Assembly (NCBI GenBank): GCA_913058245.1
Contig: CAJXQJ010000005.1
Location: 124,001 to 188,000, forward strand
Source of the DNA: an uncultured Colwellia sp.
Lineage (GTDB): Bacteria > Pseudomonadota > Gammaproteobacteria > Enterobacterales > Alteromonadaceae
Length of the DNA stretch: 64,000 nt
Direction of reading: 5' to 3'
Part shown: positions 10,659 to 22,718 of the stretch, piece after piece
Layout of the letters: each line of letters opens with the position of its first letter
Numbering within the stretch: position 1 is the first letter of the stretch
The notes under the pieces: generated by a model
Seen by the model: only the letters and a program-made list of their open reading frames with translations
Databases searched by the model: none
Told to the model about the DNA's origin: nothing
Translations under genes and position numbers: made by a program

Positions 10659-11601
10659 GAGATTTTCCTGGATGAATTGCTTGAATATGGTCAGCATCAA
10701 GCTGATACGGCGTAATTTGGTAAACGTAATAGTTCAACCAGTTAGTAAATAGTAAACTGCCATGGCTTCGCCAGGTGTTTGCAGCTTCGGTGCTTGGATT
10801 ATCACCGGTAAAATAATTATCTGGCACAATAGCATTAGCACCTGAGTCAAGATCTCGAAAATATTCTTCACTCAAGGTCGAGGCATCATATTCTGGATGA
10901 CCAGTTAAATAGACTTGTTGCTTATTTTTACTGGCTACGAGGTAAACTCCAGCATCTTTTGATTCCGCAAGAATTTCCAAGTTATCTAACGTTTGATAGT
11001 CACTTTTATCAATATAGCCATAACGTGAATGCGGCACATTAAAGCTTTCATCAAAGCCACGTGTTAGCTGCTCTTTCGGTTTTAAACAATGATGCTGATA
11101 TACACCAGAAAGCTTTTGCTTGCGCAGATGACGTTTTAAACCGTAATGGTGGTATAGCGCAGCATGTGCCGCCCAACAAGAGAACATAGTAGAAGTAACA
11201 TTTTTCTCAGCCCAGTCAAAAACTTCACAAATTTTATCCCAAAAGGTAACTTGCTGATAATCAAGTAACGCTAACGGAGCCCCCGTTATTATTAAGCCGT
11301 CGTATTGTTTATCTTTAATATCATCAAATAAGCGATAGAAATTATCTAAATGCGCTTGCGGAGTATTCTTGGACTCATTGGCATGAATGCGAACAAAATC
11401 GACATTAATTTGCAGTGGCGTATTCGCCAACATCCGTAATATTTGCACTTCAGTTTCTATTTTATTTGGCATTAAGTTCAGTATGGCCACTTCCATTGGA
11501 CGAATTTCTTGATTTGCAGCACGGCGCTCAGACATAACAAATATATTTTCATTGTCTAATACCGTTAACGCCGGTAATTCATTTGGAATTTTAATGGGCA
11601 T
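10651..11601 (-). CDS. metA: Homoserine O-acyltransferase (MetA type)
   Basis: Activates homoserine by O-acylation, the first committed step of methionine synthesis. The 316-residue protein has the class I glutamine amidotransferase-like fold marks of MetA: the nucleophile in [10 protein letters not shown] and the GHPEYD segment that carries the catalytic His and Glu. The N-terminal [11 protein letters not shown] matches MetA. Whether succinyl-CoA or acetyl-CoA is the donor cannot be told safely from sequence by eye. It overlaps metH downstream and lies behind a tandem MetJ operator, so it should be repressed by MetJ-AdoMet. Confidence 0.95.
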   Translation of the reverse strand: MPIKIPNELPALTVLDNENIFVMSERRAANQEIRPMEVAILNLMPNKIETEVQILRMLANTPLQINVDFVRIHANESKNTPQAHLDNFYRLFDDIKDKQYDGLIITGAPLALLDYQQVTFWDKICEVFDWAEKNVTSTMFSCWAAHAALYHHYGLKRHLRKQKLSGVYQHHCLKPKEQLTRGFDESFNVPHSRYGYIDKSDYQTLDNLEILAESKDAGVYLVASKNKQQVYLTGHPEYDASTLSEEYFRDLDSGANAIVPDNYFTGDNPSTEAANTWRSHGSLLFTNWLNYYVYQITPYQLDADHIQAIHPGKSRG

Positions 11602-11704
11602 AGCACTAACCTAATATCGGATATTTCTTAAGTATAAAATAACGCTGAAAAACAGCATAAAAGATAACAAGTGATCATCTGCCTATAATGTGACTTGGAT
11701 TTCT

Positions 11705-11744
11705 AGATATGTCAAGCTCTAAACGTATAGACGTCCAGATATCT
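11705..11744 (-). promoter_or_regulatory. MetJ operator: five tandem 8-bp met boxes
   Basis: Read in strict 8-base phase, the sequence gives AGATATGT, CAAGCTCT, AAACGTAT, AGACGTCC and AGATATCT. Against the met box consensus AGACGTCT these match 5, 4, 6, 7 and 6 of 8 positions. Tandem boxes in 8-base register are the known mode of cooperative MetJ dimer binding. The array lies about 100 bases upstream of the metA start, and predicts repression of metA-metH when AdoMet is abundant. No metJ gene lies in the window. Confidence 0.85.
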
Positions 11745-11784
11745 TTATTTTAAAGTGACATTCTATTGCTTGACCTAAAAACAG

Positions 11785-11818
11785 AGAAAAAAAAGCCGCA
11801 ATCGATAAGATTGCGGCT
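11785..11818 (-). terminator. Rho-independent terminator of the gal operon
   Basis: Ten-base-pair stem AGCCGCAATC (11794-11803) with its complement (11809-11818), 5-base loop. On the minus strand it is followed by a run of eight or more U. It sits 35 bases past the symporter stop and ends the galT-galK-symporter unit. Confidence 0.88.
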
Positions 11819-11853
11819 AAATTCATAATTTTGATTAACTTGGCGTTATGAAA

Positions 11854-13416
11854 CTACCACCAAAGGGTATATAAAAAAGTTAAAATGACAACAACACCCA
11901 GCGCCGCAATATTAAAGCCACGCTCCGTTACAAAGCTTACATCGGCCAAACTAACACTGGTATCGCTACTAGCAGCTTTTCCAGTAAGAGACACTAACAC
12001 CATTAATGCCGCACAAGATAAAAAGACAATCCCCATACGGTCCATAAAAGGTAATTCAGGCCATACTGTTCTTAAGGTGAATGAAAATGCAGCCGAGCCA
12101 ATTGCAGCAGCAAGCGCCCCCATTGATGTCGCTTTTTTCCAGAACATACCTAACAAGAAAATAACCACAATTCCCGGTGTAAATACACCTGTAAACTCTT
12201 GAATATACTGAAATGCTTGGTCAAACTTACCTAAAAGTGGCTCAGCCATAAACAAGGCAATAACCAAAGCAATTAAGGTGACAACACGACCAACACGTAC
12301 ATAGTGCTGCTGACTCGCATCAGGTTTGATCGGGCGATAAATATCCATGGTAAAAATGGTTGAAATACTGTTTGTCATCGAAGCGAGTGATGAAACAATG
12401 GCCGCCACTAACGCGGCAAAAACCAACCCTTTAATACCTACGGGCATTAATTCCATCATTGATGGATACGCTTTATCAGCTGCAGCTAAATTTGGATATA
12501 ACACAACCGCTGCAATACCTGGAAGTACAACAATAATCGGCATTAATAGTTTTAAGTAGGCGGCAAAGGCAATAGCTTTTTGCGCTTCCTGAATGTTCTT
12601 TGCTGCCAGTGCGCGTTGAATAATATATTGATTAAACCCCCAGTAGGAAATATTCATTACCCACATACCGCCAACAAGCACCGAAATACCGGGTAAGTTG
12701 GTGTATTGAGAATTATCTGGCGATAGAATCATATCAAAGTGACCAGGCAACTCTGTGGTCAACTTACTAAAACCAACAAACATGCCTTGCCCTTCCGCAA
12801 CGGCATCCAACGCCAGATAACTTAGCAATAAACCACCAAAAATTAGTAGCACAACTTGGATAATATCAGTATATGCAACTGCCTTTAGGCCACCGTACAG
12901 TGAATACGCAATAGAGAAAGTTGCAAGAAAAATCATGCCGTACCACCAATCTACTCCAGCAACAGTCTCTATGGCTAATCCACCTAACCACAAAACCGCA
13001 GTTAAATTAACAAACACATAAACGAGTAACCAAAATAAGGCTAATGTGGTTTTAACTCGATGATCAAAGCGATGCTGCAAATATTGCGGCATGGTAAATA
13101 TTTCATTTTTTAGAAATATTGGTAATAAATACTTGCCCACTAAAATCAAGGTAATGGCTGCCATCCATTCATATGATGCTATTGCCATTCCCATAACAAA
13201 GCCTGAGCCAGACATGCCAATAATTTGTTCTGCCGAAATGTTAGAAGCAATCAGAGATGCACCAATCGCCCACCAAGGGAGCGACTTACCTGCTAAAAAG
13301 TAATCTTCAGTGTCAGCACCTTCTTTTTTATCACTACGTGAAATATAAAGCGCTACTAGCAGCAGACCGACAACATAGACGATAAACACGCCAATATCGA
13401 ACATTTCTAATTTCAT
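11854..13416 (-). CDS. Sodium:solute symporter (SSS family), probable Na+/galactose or glucose symporter
   Basis: About 520 residues, rich in membrane helices (13-14 expected), with the LeuT-like SSS fold. The segment EDYFLAGKSLPWWAIGASLIASNISAEQIIGMSGSG is diagnostic for the sugar-transporting SGLT branch, which includes the Vibrio galactose transporter. I start it at the ATG at 13416 because AAGAGGTT lies just upstream; an in-frame ATG at 13446 would add 10 polar residues. It is the last gene of the galT-galK operon, which supports galactose as substrate. Specificity is inferred from context; related SSS proteins carry glucose or other sugars. Confidence 0.88.
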   Translation of the reverse strand: MKLEMFDIGVFIVYVVGLLLVALYISRSDKKEGADTEDYFLAGKSLPWWAIGASLIASNISAEQIIGMSGSGFVMGMAIASYEWMAAITLILVGKYLLPIFLKNEIFTMPQYLQHRFDHRVKTTLALFWLLVYVFVNLTAVLWLGGLAIETVAGVDWWYGMIFLATFSIAYSLYGGLKAVAYTDIIQVVLLIFGGLLLSYLALDAVAEGQGMFVGFSKLTTELPGHFDMILSPDNSQYTNLPGISVLVGGMWVMNISYWGFNQYIIQRALAAKNIQEAQKAIAFAAYLKLLMPIIVVLPGIAAVVLYPNLAAADKAYPSMMELMPVGIKGLVFAALVAAIVSSLASMTNSISTIFTMDIYRPIKPDASQQHYVRVGRVVTLIALVIALFMAEPLLGKFDQAFQYIQEFTGVFTPGIVVIFLLGMFWKKATSMGALAAAIGSAAFSFTLRTVWPELPFMDRMGIVFLSCAALMVLVSLTGKAASSDTSVSLADVSFVTERGFNIAALGVVVILTFLYTLWW

Positions 13417-13541
13417 GTTAAACCTCTTGTTAAAGTGATTACCCATGAGGTATCACTTATTTATTGTTATTAATTTACCTTGGTAAATACATTGTAGTTA
13501 CTGTTTAGGTGCGGCTCTAATCAACACTTAATAAAGACTGA

Positions 13542-14720
13542 CTAAGTAAACGCCCCTTGCGTTGCAATACAAGGGTAAAATTCAGCAACAAGCCCAGTTT
13601 GTTTAAAATATTTTCTTTCAATCGCCGCAATAACCTCTGCCACTAAATTATTCGGTACTAAAGCAACAACACAGCCACCAAACCCTCCGCCGGTCATGCG
13701 AACACCACCGCGATGCTTAATAACATCAGCGACTATGCTAACCAATAAATCGGTTTCTGGTACGGTGACATTAAAATCATCTTTAAGTGATAAATGTGAC
13801 TGCGCCATTAATGAACTGATTTGTTCAAAGTTCTTATTATTTAAGGCAGTATACATTTGTGTTGTGCGCCTATTCTCAGTGATAACATGTCTGGCTCGCT
13901 TATACAAAATGCATTCGATTGCATTACGTTCTCTATCGAGTTCTTCAAGACTTACCGCCCGTAAACTGGCTTTACCAAAATGTTGAGCAACCGCTTCACA
14001 TTGCGCCCGTCTCTCATTATAGGCGCTATCAACAAGGCCTCTTTTTACCTTAGAGTTTATAACCAATACTGTTAATTCATCAGGAATTAATGCATGGCGC
14101 ATAGTTAAATCTTGGCAATCTAGCAGCATGGCATGATCAGCCATAGCCATTGCAGAAATAAGCTGATCCATAATGCCGCAATTACAACCAACAAAATCGT
14201 TTTCTGCTCGCTGGCCAATAAGTGCCGCATCAACACCAGATAAGTTCAAACGGTAAAGCTTGGTAAACGCTTTCAATAACGCTATTTCAAAAGATGCTGA
14301 TGAACTTAAACCAGCCCCTTGTGGCACATTACCTGACACCACAACGTTAGCGCCACATATTTCCGGAAACGACTGCTTCAATTGCAGCAAAGTGCCGCGC
14401 ACATAGTTGCTCCAGCTATGTTCAGTATCGAGTGAGGTATCAGTTAATGAAAACTCGACATGGTCATTTTCAATATCGAGAGCATAAACTGAAATAATAT
14501 CGTCAGTGCGAGCAGATATTGCGACATTAGTTCCATAATTAATCGCTGCTGGCAACACAAAACCTTGATTATAGTCAGTATGGTCGCCAAGCAAGTTTAC
14601 TCGCCCCGGAGCATGCTCAATAACACTAGCTTTTTGCCCATATTTTCTTTGAAACTGTTGCTGCAATGTCTCTACGACGTGTTGATTGATAGCTTTTTTA
14701 TACTCTGAATTATCAGTCAT
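13542..14720 (-). CDS. galK: Galactokinase GalK
   Basis: Phosphorylates galactose at C1 in the Leloir pathway. GHMP-kinase marks are clear: GRVNLLGDHTDYN (sugar recognition) near the N-terminus, PQGAGLSSSASFE (phosphate loop), and RMTGGGFGGCVVAL near the C-terminus. About 392 residues, normal for the family. The start is ambiguous: the ATG at 14720 gives MTDNSEYKK, while a GTG at 14735, directly after the galT stop, would add five residues. Neither has a strong ribosome site, which fits translational coupling to galT. It lies between galT and the symporter gene. Confidence 0.96.
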   Translation of the reverse strand: MTDNSEYKKAINQHVVETLQQQFQRKYGQKASVIEHAPGRVNLLGDHTDYNQGFVLPAAINYGTNVAISARTDDIISVYALDIENDHVEFSLTDTSLDTEHSWSNYVRGTLLQLKQSFPEICGANVVVSGNVPQGAGLSSSASFEIALLKAFTKLYRLNLSGVDAALIGQRAENDFVGCNCGIMDQLISAMAMADHAMLLDCQDLTMRHALIPDELTVLVINSKVKRGLVDSAYNERRAQCEAVAQHFGKASLRAVSLEELDRERNAIECILYKRARHVITENRRTTQMYTALNNKNFEQISSLMAQSHLSLKDDFNVTVPETDLLVSIVADVIKHRGGVRMTGGGFGGCVVALVPNNLVAEVIAAIERKYFKQTGLVAEFYPCIATQGAFT

Positions 14721-14735
14721 TTTTATCAAGTTCAC

Positions 14736-15788
14736 TTATTGCTGATTGTAATGTCTAGTCGGTAATTCGCGCAGCCGATGAGCAGCTTGCTCAGGGGTAA
14801 TATCTCGCTGGGCTTCCGCCAACATTTCATAACCGACCATAAACTTTTTAACCAATGCAGAACGTAGTAGCGGAGGAAAAAAGTGCGCATGTAACGTCCA
14901 TTCAGGATGTGTTTTGTCATCAAAAGGTGCCGAATGCCAGCCCATAGAATAAGGAAAGTCACACTGAAAAAGATTGTCATACCGCACAGTTATCTGGCTT
15001 ATTATTTCAGCCAGTGATATCGCTTGTTTATCATTAAGCTCAGTTAATTTTTGTACTGTAAACCGCGGTAATAATAAGGTTTCAAATGGCCAAGCAGCCC
15101 AATAAGGAACAACCACTAACCAATGTTCGTTGTAACAAACGACTCGCTCTTGAAGATCAAGTTCACGCTCAACATAATCACTGAGCAAAGCCCTATCGTG
15201 ACGCTGAAAGTAATGATTAAAGTTATCTTGTTTACGCTGTGCTTGTGTTGGTAAGTGTTTTTGCGCCCAAATTTGCCCATGAGGATGAGGGTTTGAACAC
15301 CCCATTACTTCACCCTTGTTTTCAAACACCTGCACCCAAGGGTATTTTTTTCCAAGCAGATCCGTTTGTTGTTGCCAGGTTTTAATTACTGACAAAATTG
15401 CATCGTGGTCAAGCTCTGCTAGGGTTTTACCATGGTCCGGTGAAAAACATACCACCCAACTCTCTCCTTGCTCACTAACCGCCCTAAACAGGTCATCTTG
15501 TTGATTAAAGCTTGGCGTGTCCGGAGTCAAAGCAGCAAAGTCATTTTTAAAAACAAATGTTTGTCTGTAATCAGGATTTTTTTCACCATTTACTCGCACA
15601 TTGCCAGCACATAAAAAGCAACTGTCATCATAGGCAAACTTTTTCAATTTTTGTGAACTTTCAACTTGTCCTTGCCAAGGGCGCTTGGCACGATGCGGTG
15701 AAACCAACACCCAGTCTCCGGTAAGTGGGTTAAAGCGACGGTGTGGATGCTCAGTAAATTCAAACTCACTGGTTTGTTGATGTGACAA
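14736..15788 (-). CDS. galT: Galactose-1-phosphate uridylyltransferase GalT
   Basis: Exchanges UMP between UDP-glucose and galactose-1-phosphate. 350 residues, close to the E. coli length of 348. The zinc site CFLCAGN and the active-site histidine motif [11 protein letters not shown] (the UMP acceptor is the second His of HPH) are present. First gene of the galT-galK-symporter operon. No galE or galM is found nearby, so the epimerase and mutarotase must be elsewhere. A probable GntR operator lies 15-35 bases upstream of the start. Confidence 0.97.
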   Translation of the reverse strand: MSHQQTSEFEFTEHPHRRFNPLTGDWVLVSPHRAKRPWQGQVESSQKLKKFAYDDSCFLCAGNVRVNGEKNPDYRQTFVFKNDFAALTPDTPSFNQQDDLFRAVSEQGESWVVCFSPDHGKTLAELDHDAILSVIKTWQQQTDLLGKKYPWVQVFENKGEVMGCSNPHPHGQIWAQKHLPTQAQRKQDNFNHYFQRHDRALLSDYVERELDLQERVVCYNEHWLVVVPYWAAWPFETLLLPRFTVQKLTELNDKQAISLAEIISQITVRYDNLFQCDFPYSMGWHSAPFDDKTHPEWTLHAHFFPPLLRSALVKKFMVGYEMLAEAQRDITPEQAAHRLRELPTRHYNQQ

Positions 15789-15802
15789 AATTCAATCCTA
15801 AC

Positions 15803-15822
15803 TCATACAAATAGTATACAAT
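15803..15822 (-). promoter_or_regulatory. Candidate GntR/FCD operator upstream of galT
   Basis: The stretch holds TCATACAAATA (15803-15813) overlapping the near-palindrome ATAGTATACAAT (15811-15822). The half TCATACAAAT also occurs upstream of the adjacent GntR gene and between the TonB receptor and GH63 genes. GTATAC-centred palindromes are common for FCD-type GntR regulators. The position just ahead of galT suits repression. Binding is inferred. Confidence 0.45.
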
Positions 15823-15907
15823 CTACAAATATAGAATAATAATATTTATATTACAATATATATTATTGAGATTACCTGAATAGTTAAAAGTTAGAATCAG
15901 ATAGAAA

Positions 15908-15930
15908 AAAAGCTACTGAAAGTAGCTTTT
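15908..15930 (-). terminator. Rho-independent terminator of the GntR regulator gene
   Basis: Stem AAAAGCTACT (15908-15917) with AGTAGCTTTT (15921-15930) and a 3-base loop; a U-run follows on the minus strand. It lies 36 bases past the regulator's stop, so regulator and galT are separate transcription units. Confidence 0.75.
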
Positions 15931-15965
15931 AAAAATAAATTTATTAACCCTATTAAAAGTGCAAG

Positions 15966-16685
15966 TTAATTCGTACTAGCTTCAAGCTCTTCAATTTGCT
16001 TATTTACAATTGCCAATGTCGCTTTTTGTGTTACTAAAGCAGCATCAAAGGCTAATTGTGGCTGTTTATTTTTAATATATTCAAAGATATCGGCATGCGC
16101 TTGATACTCCACTAACGTGACGGGGATCATCCGATTCGTAAAACGAATATTGACTTTTAATGCCGTAGCAATAAAGGTTTTTAATTGAGAAAAAAACGGG
16201 TTGCCACTAGCGGAAAGCACGCTTTGGTGAAAAGCAATATCGGCTTCATGAGTATCATCATAGCCATTAGTGGCATCTTTCATTCTTACCAGCGCAGCTT
16301 CAATTTGCACTAAATCTTCTTGATCAGCATATTGTGCCGCCAAATAAGCCGCTTCAGGTTCAAGTGCTAAACGCAATTGTAAAAAATGCCGTAGCATATA
16401 CAAATCAGGCTTACCATGAAGTACCCATTCAAGTACGTCGGTATCAAATAAATTCCAACGCTTGATAGCTTGTACTTTAATACCTTGACGCGGACGAGAG
16501 CTGATTAAGCCTTTCGCTGTTAGCATTTTAACCGCTTCCCGTGTTGCGGTGCGGCTAATTCCATACTGGCTACATAAGTCAGCTTCAGAAGGTAAACTGC
16601 TACCAACAGGATATTTCTCCTGCATGATAGCTTTGCCAAGTTCATGAACTAACTGTTGGGTTAAATTACGATGTGAAGTTTCCAT
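15966..16685 (-). CDS. GntR-family regulator with FCD ligand domain (DgoR-like)
   Basis: A 239-residue transcription factor. Residues about 8-75 form the GntR winged helix (GSSLPSEADLCSQYGISRTATREAVKMLTAKGLI), and about 95-225 form the all-helical FCD domain with the metal-binding Asp/His pattern (EADIAFHQSVL and later His). The linker WNLFDTDVLEWVL resembles E. coli DgoR, the galactonate regulator. It lies between the gal operon and the divergent beta-galactosidase operon, so it most likely controls both, with galactose or a derivative as effector. A TCATACAAAT copy upstream of its own gene suggests autoregulation. The effector is not readable from the sequence. Confidence 0.85.
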   Translation of the reverse strand: METSHRNLTQQLVHELGKAIMQEKYPVGSSLPSEADLCSQYGISRTATREAVKMLTAKGLISSRPRQGIKVQAIKRWNLFDTDVLEWVLHGKPDLYMLRHFLQLRLALEPEAAYLAAQYADQEDLVQIEAALVRMKDATNGYDDTHEADIAFHQSVLSASGNPFFSQLKTFIATALKVNIRFTNRMIPVTLVEYQAHADIFEYIKNKQPQLAFDAALVTQKATLAIVNKQIEELEASTN

Positions 16686-16711
16686 ACAGCCTAAAAAATG
16701 AGATGAATATG

Positions 16712-16722
16712 ATTTGTATGAT
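16712..16722 (-). promoter_or_regulatory. Candidate operator upstream of the GntR gene
   Basis: On the minus strand this reads ATCATACAAAT, the same 11 bases found at 36596-36606 in the TonB receptor/GH63 intergenic region and differing by one base from the galT copy. It lies 27 bases upstream of the regulator's ATG. The role is inferred from recurrence. Confidence 0.4.
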
Positions 16723-16917
16723 AATTGACTATTAAAAAATTACCTAATGAATTCTTTCCACACTTGGCATTTACACCTTATACAGCGCAGTATTACCATC
16801 AAAAGCTAACGACAAAGTAAAAAATAGTTATCAAAAATAACCATTTATTTGTCTTAATAAAAAATTCATATCTGTAATTATTAAATTGCTTGCTTCTGAA
16901 AAAATTAATTGTATTAT

Positions 16918-16932
16918 AAATAGTATTGTATA
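16918..16932 (+). promoter_or_regulatory. Possible operator/promoter element upstream of the beta-galactosidase gene
   Basis: AAATAGTAT (16918-16926), also present in the galT operator, runs into ATTGTATA (16925-16932), the complement of the TATACAAT in the galT site. A second ATTGTAT lies a few bases upstream. The full TCATACAAAT half-site is absent here; only TCATAC occurs, directly at the start codon. Weak evidence in A+T-rich DNA. Confidence 0.3.
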
Positions 16933-16950
16933 AATTAATAAGAAAAATAA

Positions 16951-20169
<3,219 letters not shown>

Positions 20170-20252
20170 AAAACCGTAAATAAAAATAAAGTGTTGCTAG
20201 TAATAACAAACCATACGCATGTTAACGCCTAAGACAAAATATAGGATCTACA

Positions 20253-22598
20253 ATGAGTAATGCCGTTACACCTGAATTTAATAGCAGGCAAATTACACAA
20301 TTTTTAGAGAGTAAATATCATCTAACCGGTAAGTTAACCCCTTTGCCAGGCTATTGTGATCAAAACTTACTATTAACTTGTGCTAATAATCAGCGCTACA
20401 TTGTAAAAATAGCAAGTAATAGCGAAGCGAAAATAGCACTGGAAATGCAGAATGCGGCCATGACACATTTACGAGATAAGTCGATGGCAACCCCCTATTG
20501 CATCGCAAACATTAGTGGCGAACTAATTAGCGATATTACCGATGATACTCAGCAAAGTTTTAACTTTCGTGTCTTAACTTTTCTTGCTGGAGAGTTCTAC
20601 GCTCAGAGTGCTCATGACTCACATTCTCAACTGCTGTGGCAAAATTTAGGTAGCTTTTTAGGTACTCTCACGCATGCCCTAAACGACTTTAACCACGTTG
20701 GTGCCTATCGTTATTTAGACTGGGATTTAGCCCAAGGTAACGGCGTTTGTCATAGTAAAAAGCATCTACTTGAAGGAGAAGAACTTAAACTAGTAAACTA
20801 TTTTCTCGACTACTACCAAGCCAATGCATTGCCACTACTTTCTAGCTTACCGCAAGGGGTAATTCATAACGACGCTAATGATTACAACCTGCTCATAGAT
20901 TGTATTAAACAACCACGAACCGTTACTGGTCTAATAGACTTTGGCGATATGGTTTACAGCCATAAAATTAATGAACTGGCTGTTGCTTGTGCTTATGCGT
21001 TAATGAACCAAAATGAACCACTAAAAGCCCTTAAACATATAGTCACGGGTTATCATAAAATATCACCGTTATCTGATGATGAACTTACCGTACTATACCC
21101 ACTTATTGCACTACGACTTTGTACTACCGTATGTAACGCTGCCAAAGCAATAAAAGAAACGCCTGACAACGAGTACCTACTAATCTCAGTAAAGCCCGCT
21201 TGGCAATTACTAGGTCAACTTAAAGCACTGGCACCTTTTAGCGTACTCTGCCAATTAAAAACAGCATGTTTAAAACCCATTGATAATGGTCGCAACAACG
21301 AAAATATTATAAATTTTCGCCAACAACATTTAGGAAAAAGCCTAAGCCTTAGCTTTAAAGAGCCAATAAAAATGGTTCATGGTAAAGGGGCCTACCTCTT
21401 TGATGAGCAAGGTAATGGTTACTTAGATATGGTTAATAATGTTTGCCATGTTGGTCATTGTCACCCGAAAGTTGTTGCCGCTGGCCAAAAGCAAATGGCG
21501 AGCCTTAATACTAATACTCGCTTTTTACACGATAATATTGTCGATTTTGCCGAAAAGCTGCTAGCCACTATGCCTAAAGAATTATCAGTTTGCATGTTTG
21601 TAAATTCTGGTAGTGAAGCCAATGAGTTAGCATTTCGGTTAGCGAAAAACTTTACCCAATCAACCGAGTTACTGGTTGTTGATGGTGCTTATCATGGTAA
21701 TACGGCAGCTTGTATTGACGCCAGCCCCTATAAATTTAATGGCCCAGGTGGCACAGGTAAACCTGAGCATGTCCATATTGTTGAATTGCCAGATCCCTAT
21801 CGTGGCAAATACCTAGAAAATACGCCAGCCACCAGCCAAGCTTATGCGGCAAATGTGCGTGAAACCATTGAATCACTAACCAGTGACAATAAAAAAATTT
21901 CAGCGTTTATCTGTGAATCATTACAAGGCGTTGCAGGGCAAATCATTATGCCTGATGGTTACCTATCACAAGCTTACCAAGAAGTTAGAGCGGTTGGCGG
22001 CGTTTGTATTGCTGACGAAGTACAAGTAGGTTTTGGCCGAGTTGGCAGCCATATGTGGGCATTTGAAACCCAAGGCGTTATCCCTGATATTGTTACCTTA
22101 GGCAAACCTATTGGTAATGGCCACCCTCTTGCTGCAGTCGTTACCACTCAAGAAATTGCCGATGCTTTCGTTACTGGTATGGAGTACTTCAACACTTTTG
22201 GCGGTAACCCAGTTTCGTGCGCAATTGGCAGCGCCGTACTTGATGTCATTCAACAAGAAAAACTGCAACAGCATGCGTTGGAAACAGGGAGTTACTTGTT
22301 AGATAAACTCAAGCAATTACAACTAACCTTTCCAATCATAGGTGACATTCGCGGTTTAGGCTTATTTATTGGTGTCGAGTTAGTTGAAGATAAAACAACA
22401 AAAGTGCCAGCAACATTGAAAACAGCTTGGTTAATCGAGTTTTTCAAACAGCACTTAATTTTACTAAGTACTGAAGGACGTTTTTACAACATATTAAAAA
22501 TAAAACCACCTATGGCATTCAATCAAGCCGATGCCGACCGTTTTATTGAAGTACTAGCGCTAGGTTTAACAGAGCTTGCAGAAAATAATTTTAACTAA
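20253..22598 (+). CDS. Fusion of APH-type kinase and class III aminotransferase-fold phospho-lyase (putative hydroxylysine kinase/phospho-lyase)
   Basis: A 781-residue bifunctional protein. Residues 1 to about 335 are an aminoglycoside/choline-kinase-like domain with the Brenner motif HNDANDYN (H205, D207, N212) and the metal-binding DFG (D229). Residues about 350-775 are a PLP fold-type I enzyme closely resembling human AGXT2L proteins: [47 protein letters not shown], and the PLP lysine in [10 protein letters not shown] (K618). Human AGXT2L1 and AGXT2L2 are phospho-lyases for phosphoethanolamine and 5-phosphohydroxylysine; in mammals the matching hydroxylysine kinase is a separate APH-like protein. 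The downstream ALDH7-type gene favours hydroxylysine, giving aminoadipate semialdehyde, over ethanolamine. Family call secure; substrate inferred. Confidence 0.85.
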   Translation: MSNAVTPEFNSRQITQFLESKYHLTGKLTPLPGYCDQNLLLTCANNQRYIVKIASNSEAKIALEMQNAAMTHLRDKSMATPYCIANISGELISDITDDTQQSFNFRVLTFLAGEFYAQSAHDSHSQLLWQNLGSFLGTLTHALNDFNHVGAYRYLDWDLAQGNGVCHSKKHLLEGEELKLVNYFLDYYQANALPLLSSLPQGVIHNDANDYNLLIDCIKQPRTVTGLIDFGDMVYSHKINELAVACAYALMNQNEPLKALKHIVTGYHKISPLSDDELTVLYPLIALRLCTTVCNAAKAIKETPDNEYLLISVKPAWQLLGQLKALAPFSVLCQLKTACLKPIDNGRNNENIINFRQQHLGKSLSLSFKEPIKMVHGKGAYLFDEQGNGYLDMVNNVCHVGHCHPKVVAAGQKQMASLNTNTRFLHDNIVDFAEKLLATMPKELSVCMFVNSGSEANELAFRLAKNFTQSTELLVVDGAYHGNTAACIDASPYKFNGPGGTGKPEHVHIVELPDPYRGKYLENTPATSQAYAANVRETIESLTSDNKKISAFICESLQGVAGQIIMPDGYLSQAYQEVRAVGGVCIADEVQVGFGRVGSHMWAFETQGVIPDIVTLGKPIGNGHPLAAVVTTQEIADAFVTGMEYFNTFGGNPVSCAIGSAVLDVIQQEKLQQHALETGSYLLDKLKQLQLTFPIIGDIRGLGLFIGVELVEDKTTKVPATLKTAWLIEFFKQHLILLSTEGRFYNILKIKPPMAFNQADADRFIEVLALGLTELAENNFN

Positions 22599-22718
22599 TT
22601 GTATGTTGGCTAACGATATCACCCAAAAATGTTCATTGGCCCCGTATGCAATTTAATTTAACAACATGTAATGAACAAAAAGTTCATCAATAACTTTAAT
22701 GTAAGGCACAGAATTAAC

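Noticed and set aside
14732..14980. 82-codon frame overlapping the galT end
   Set aside because: Same strand but different frame within galT coding sequence; galT continues intact through it, so it is not a frameshifted gene.
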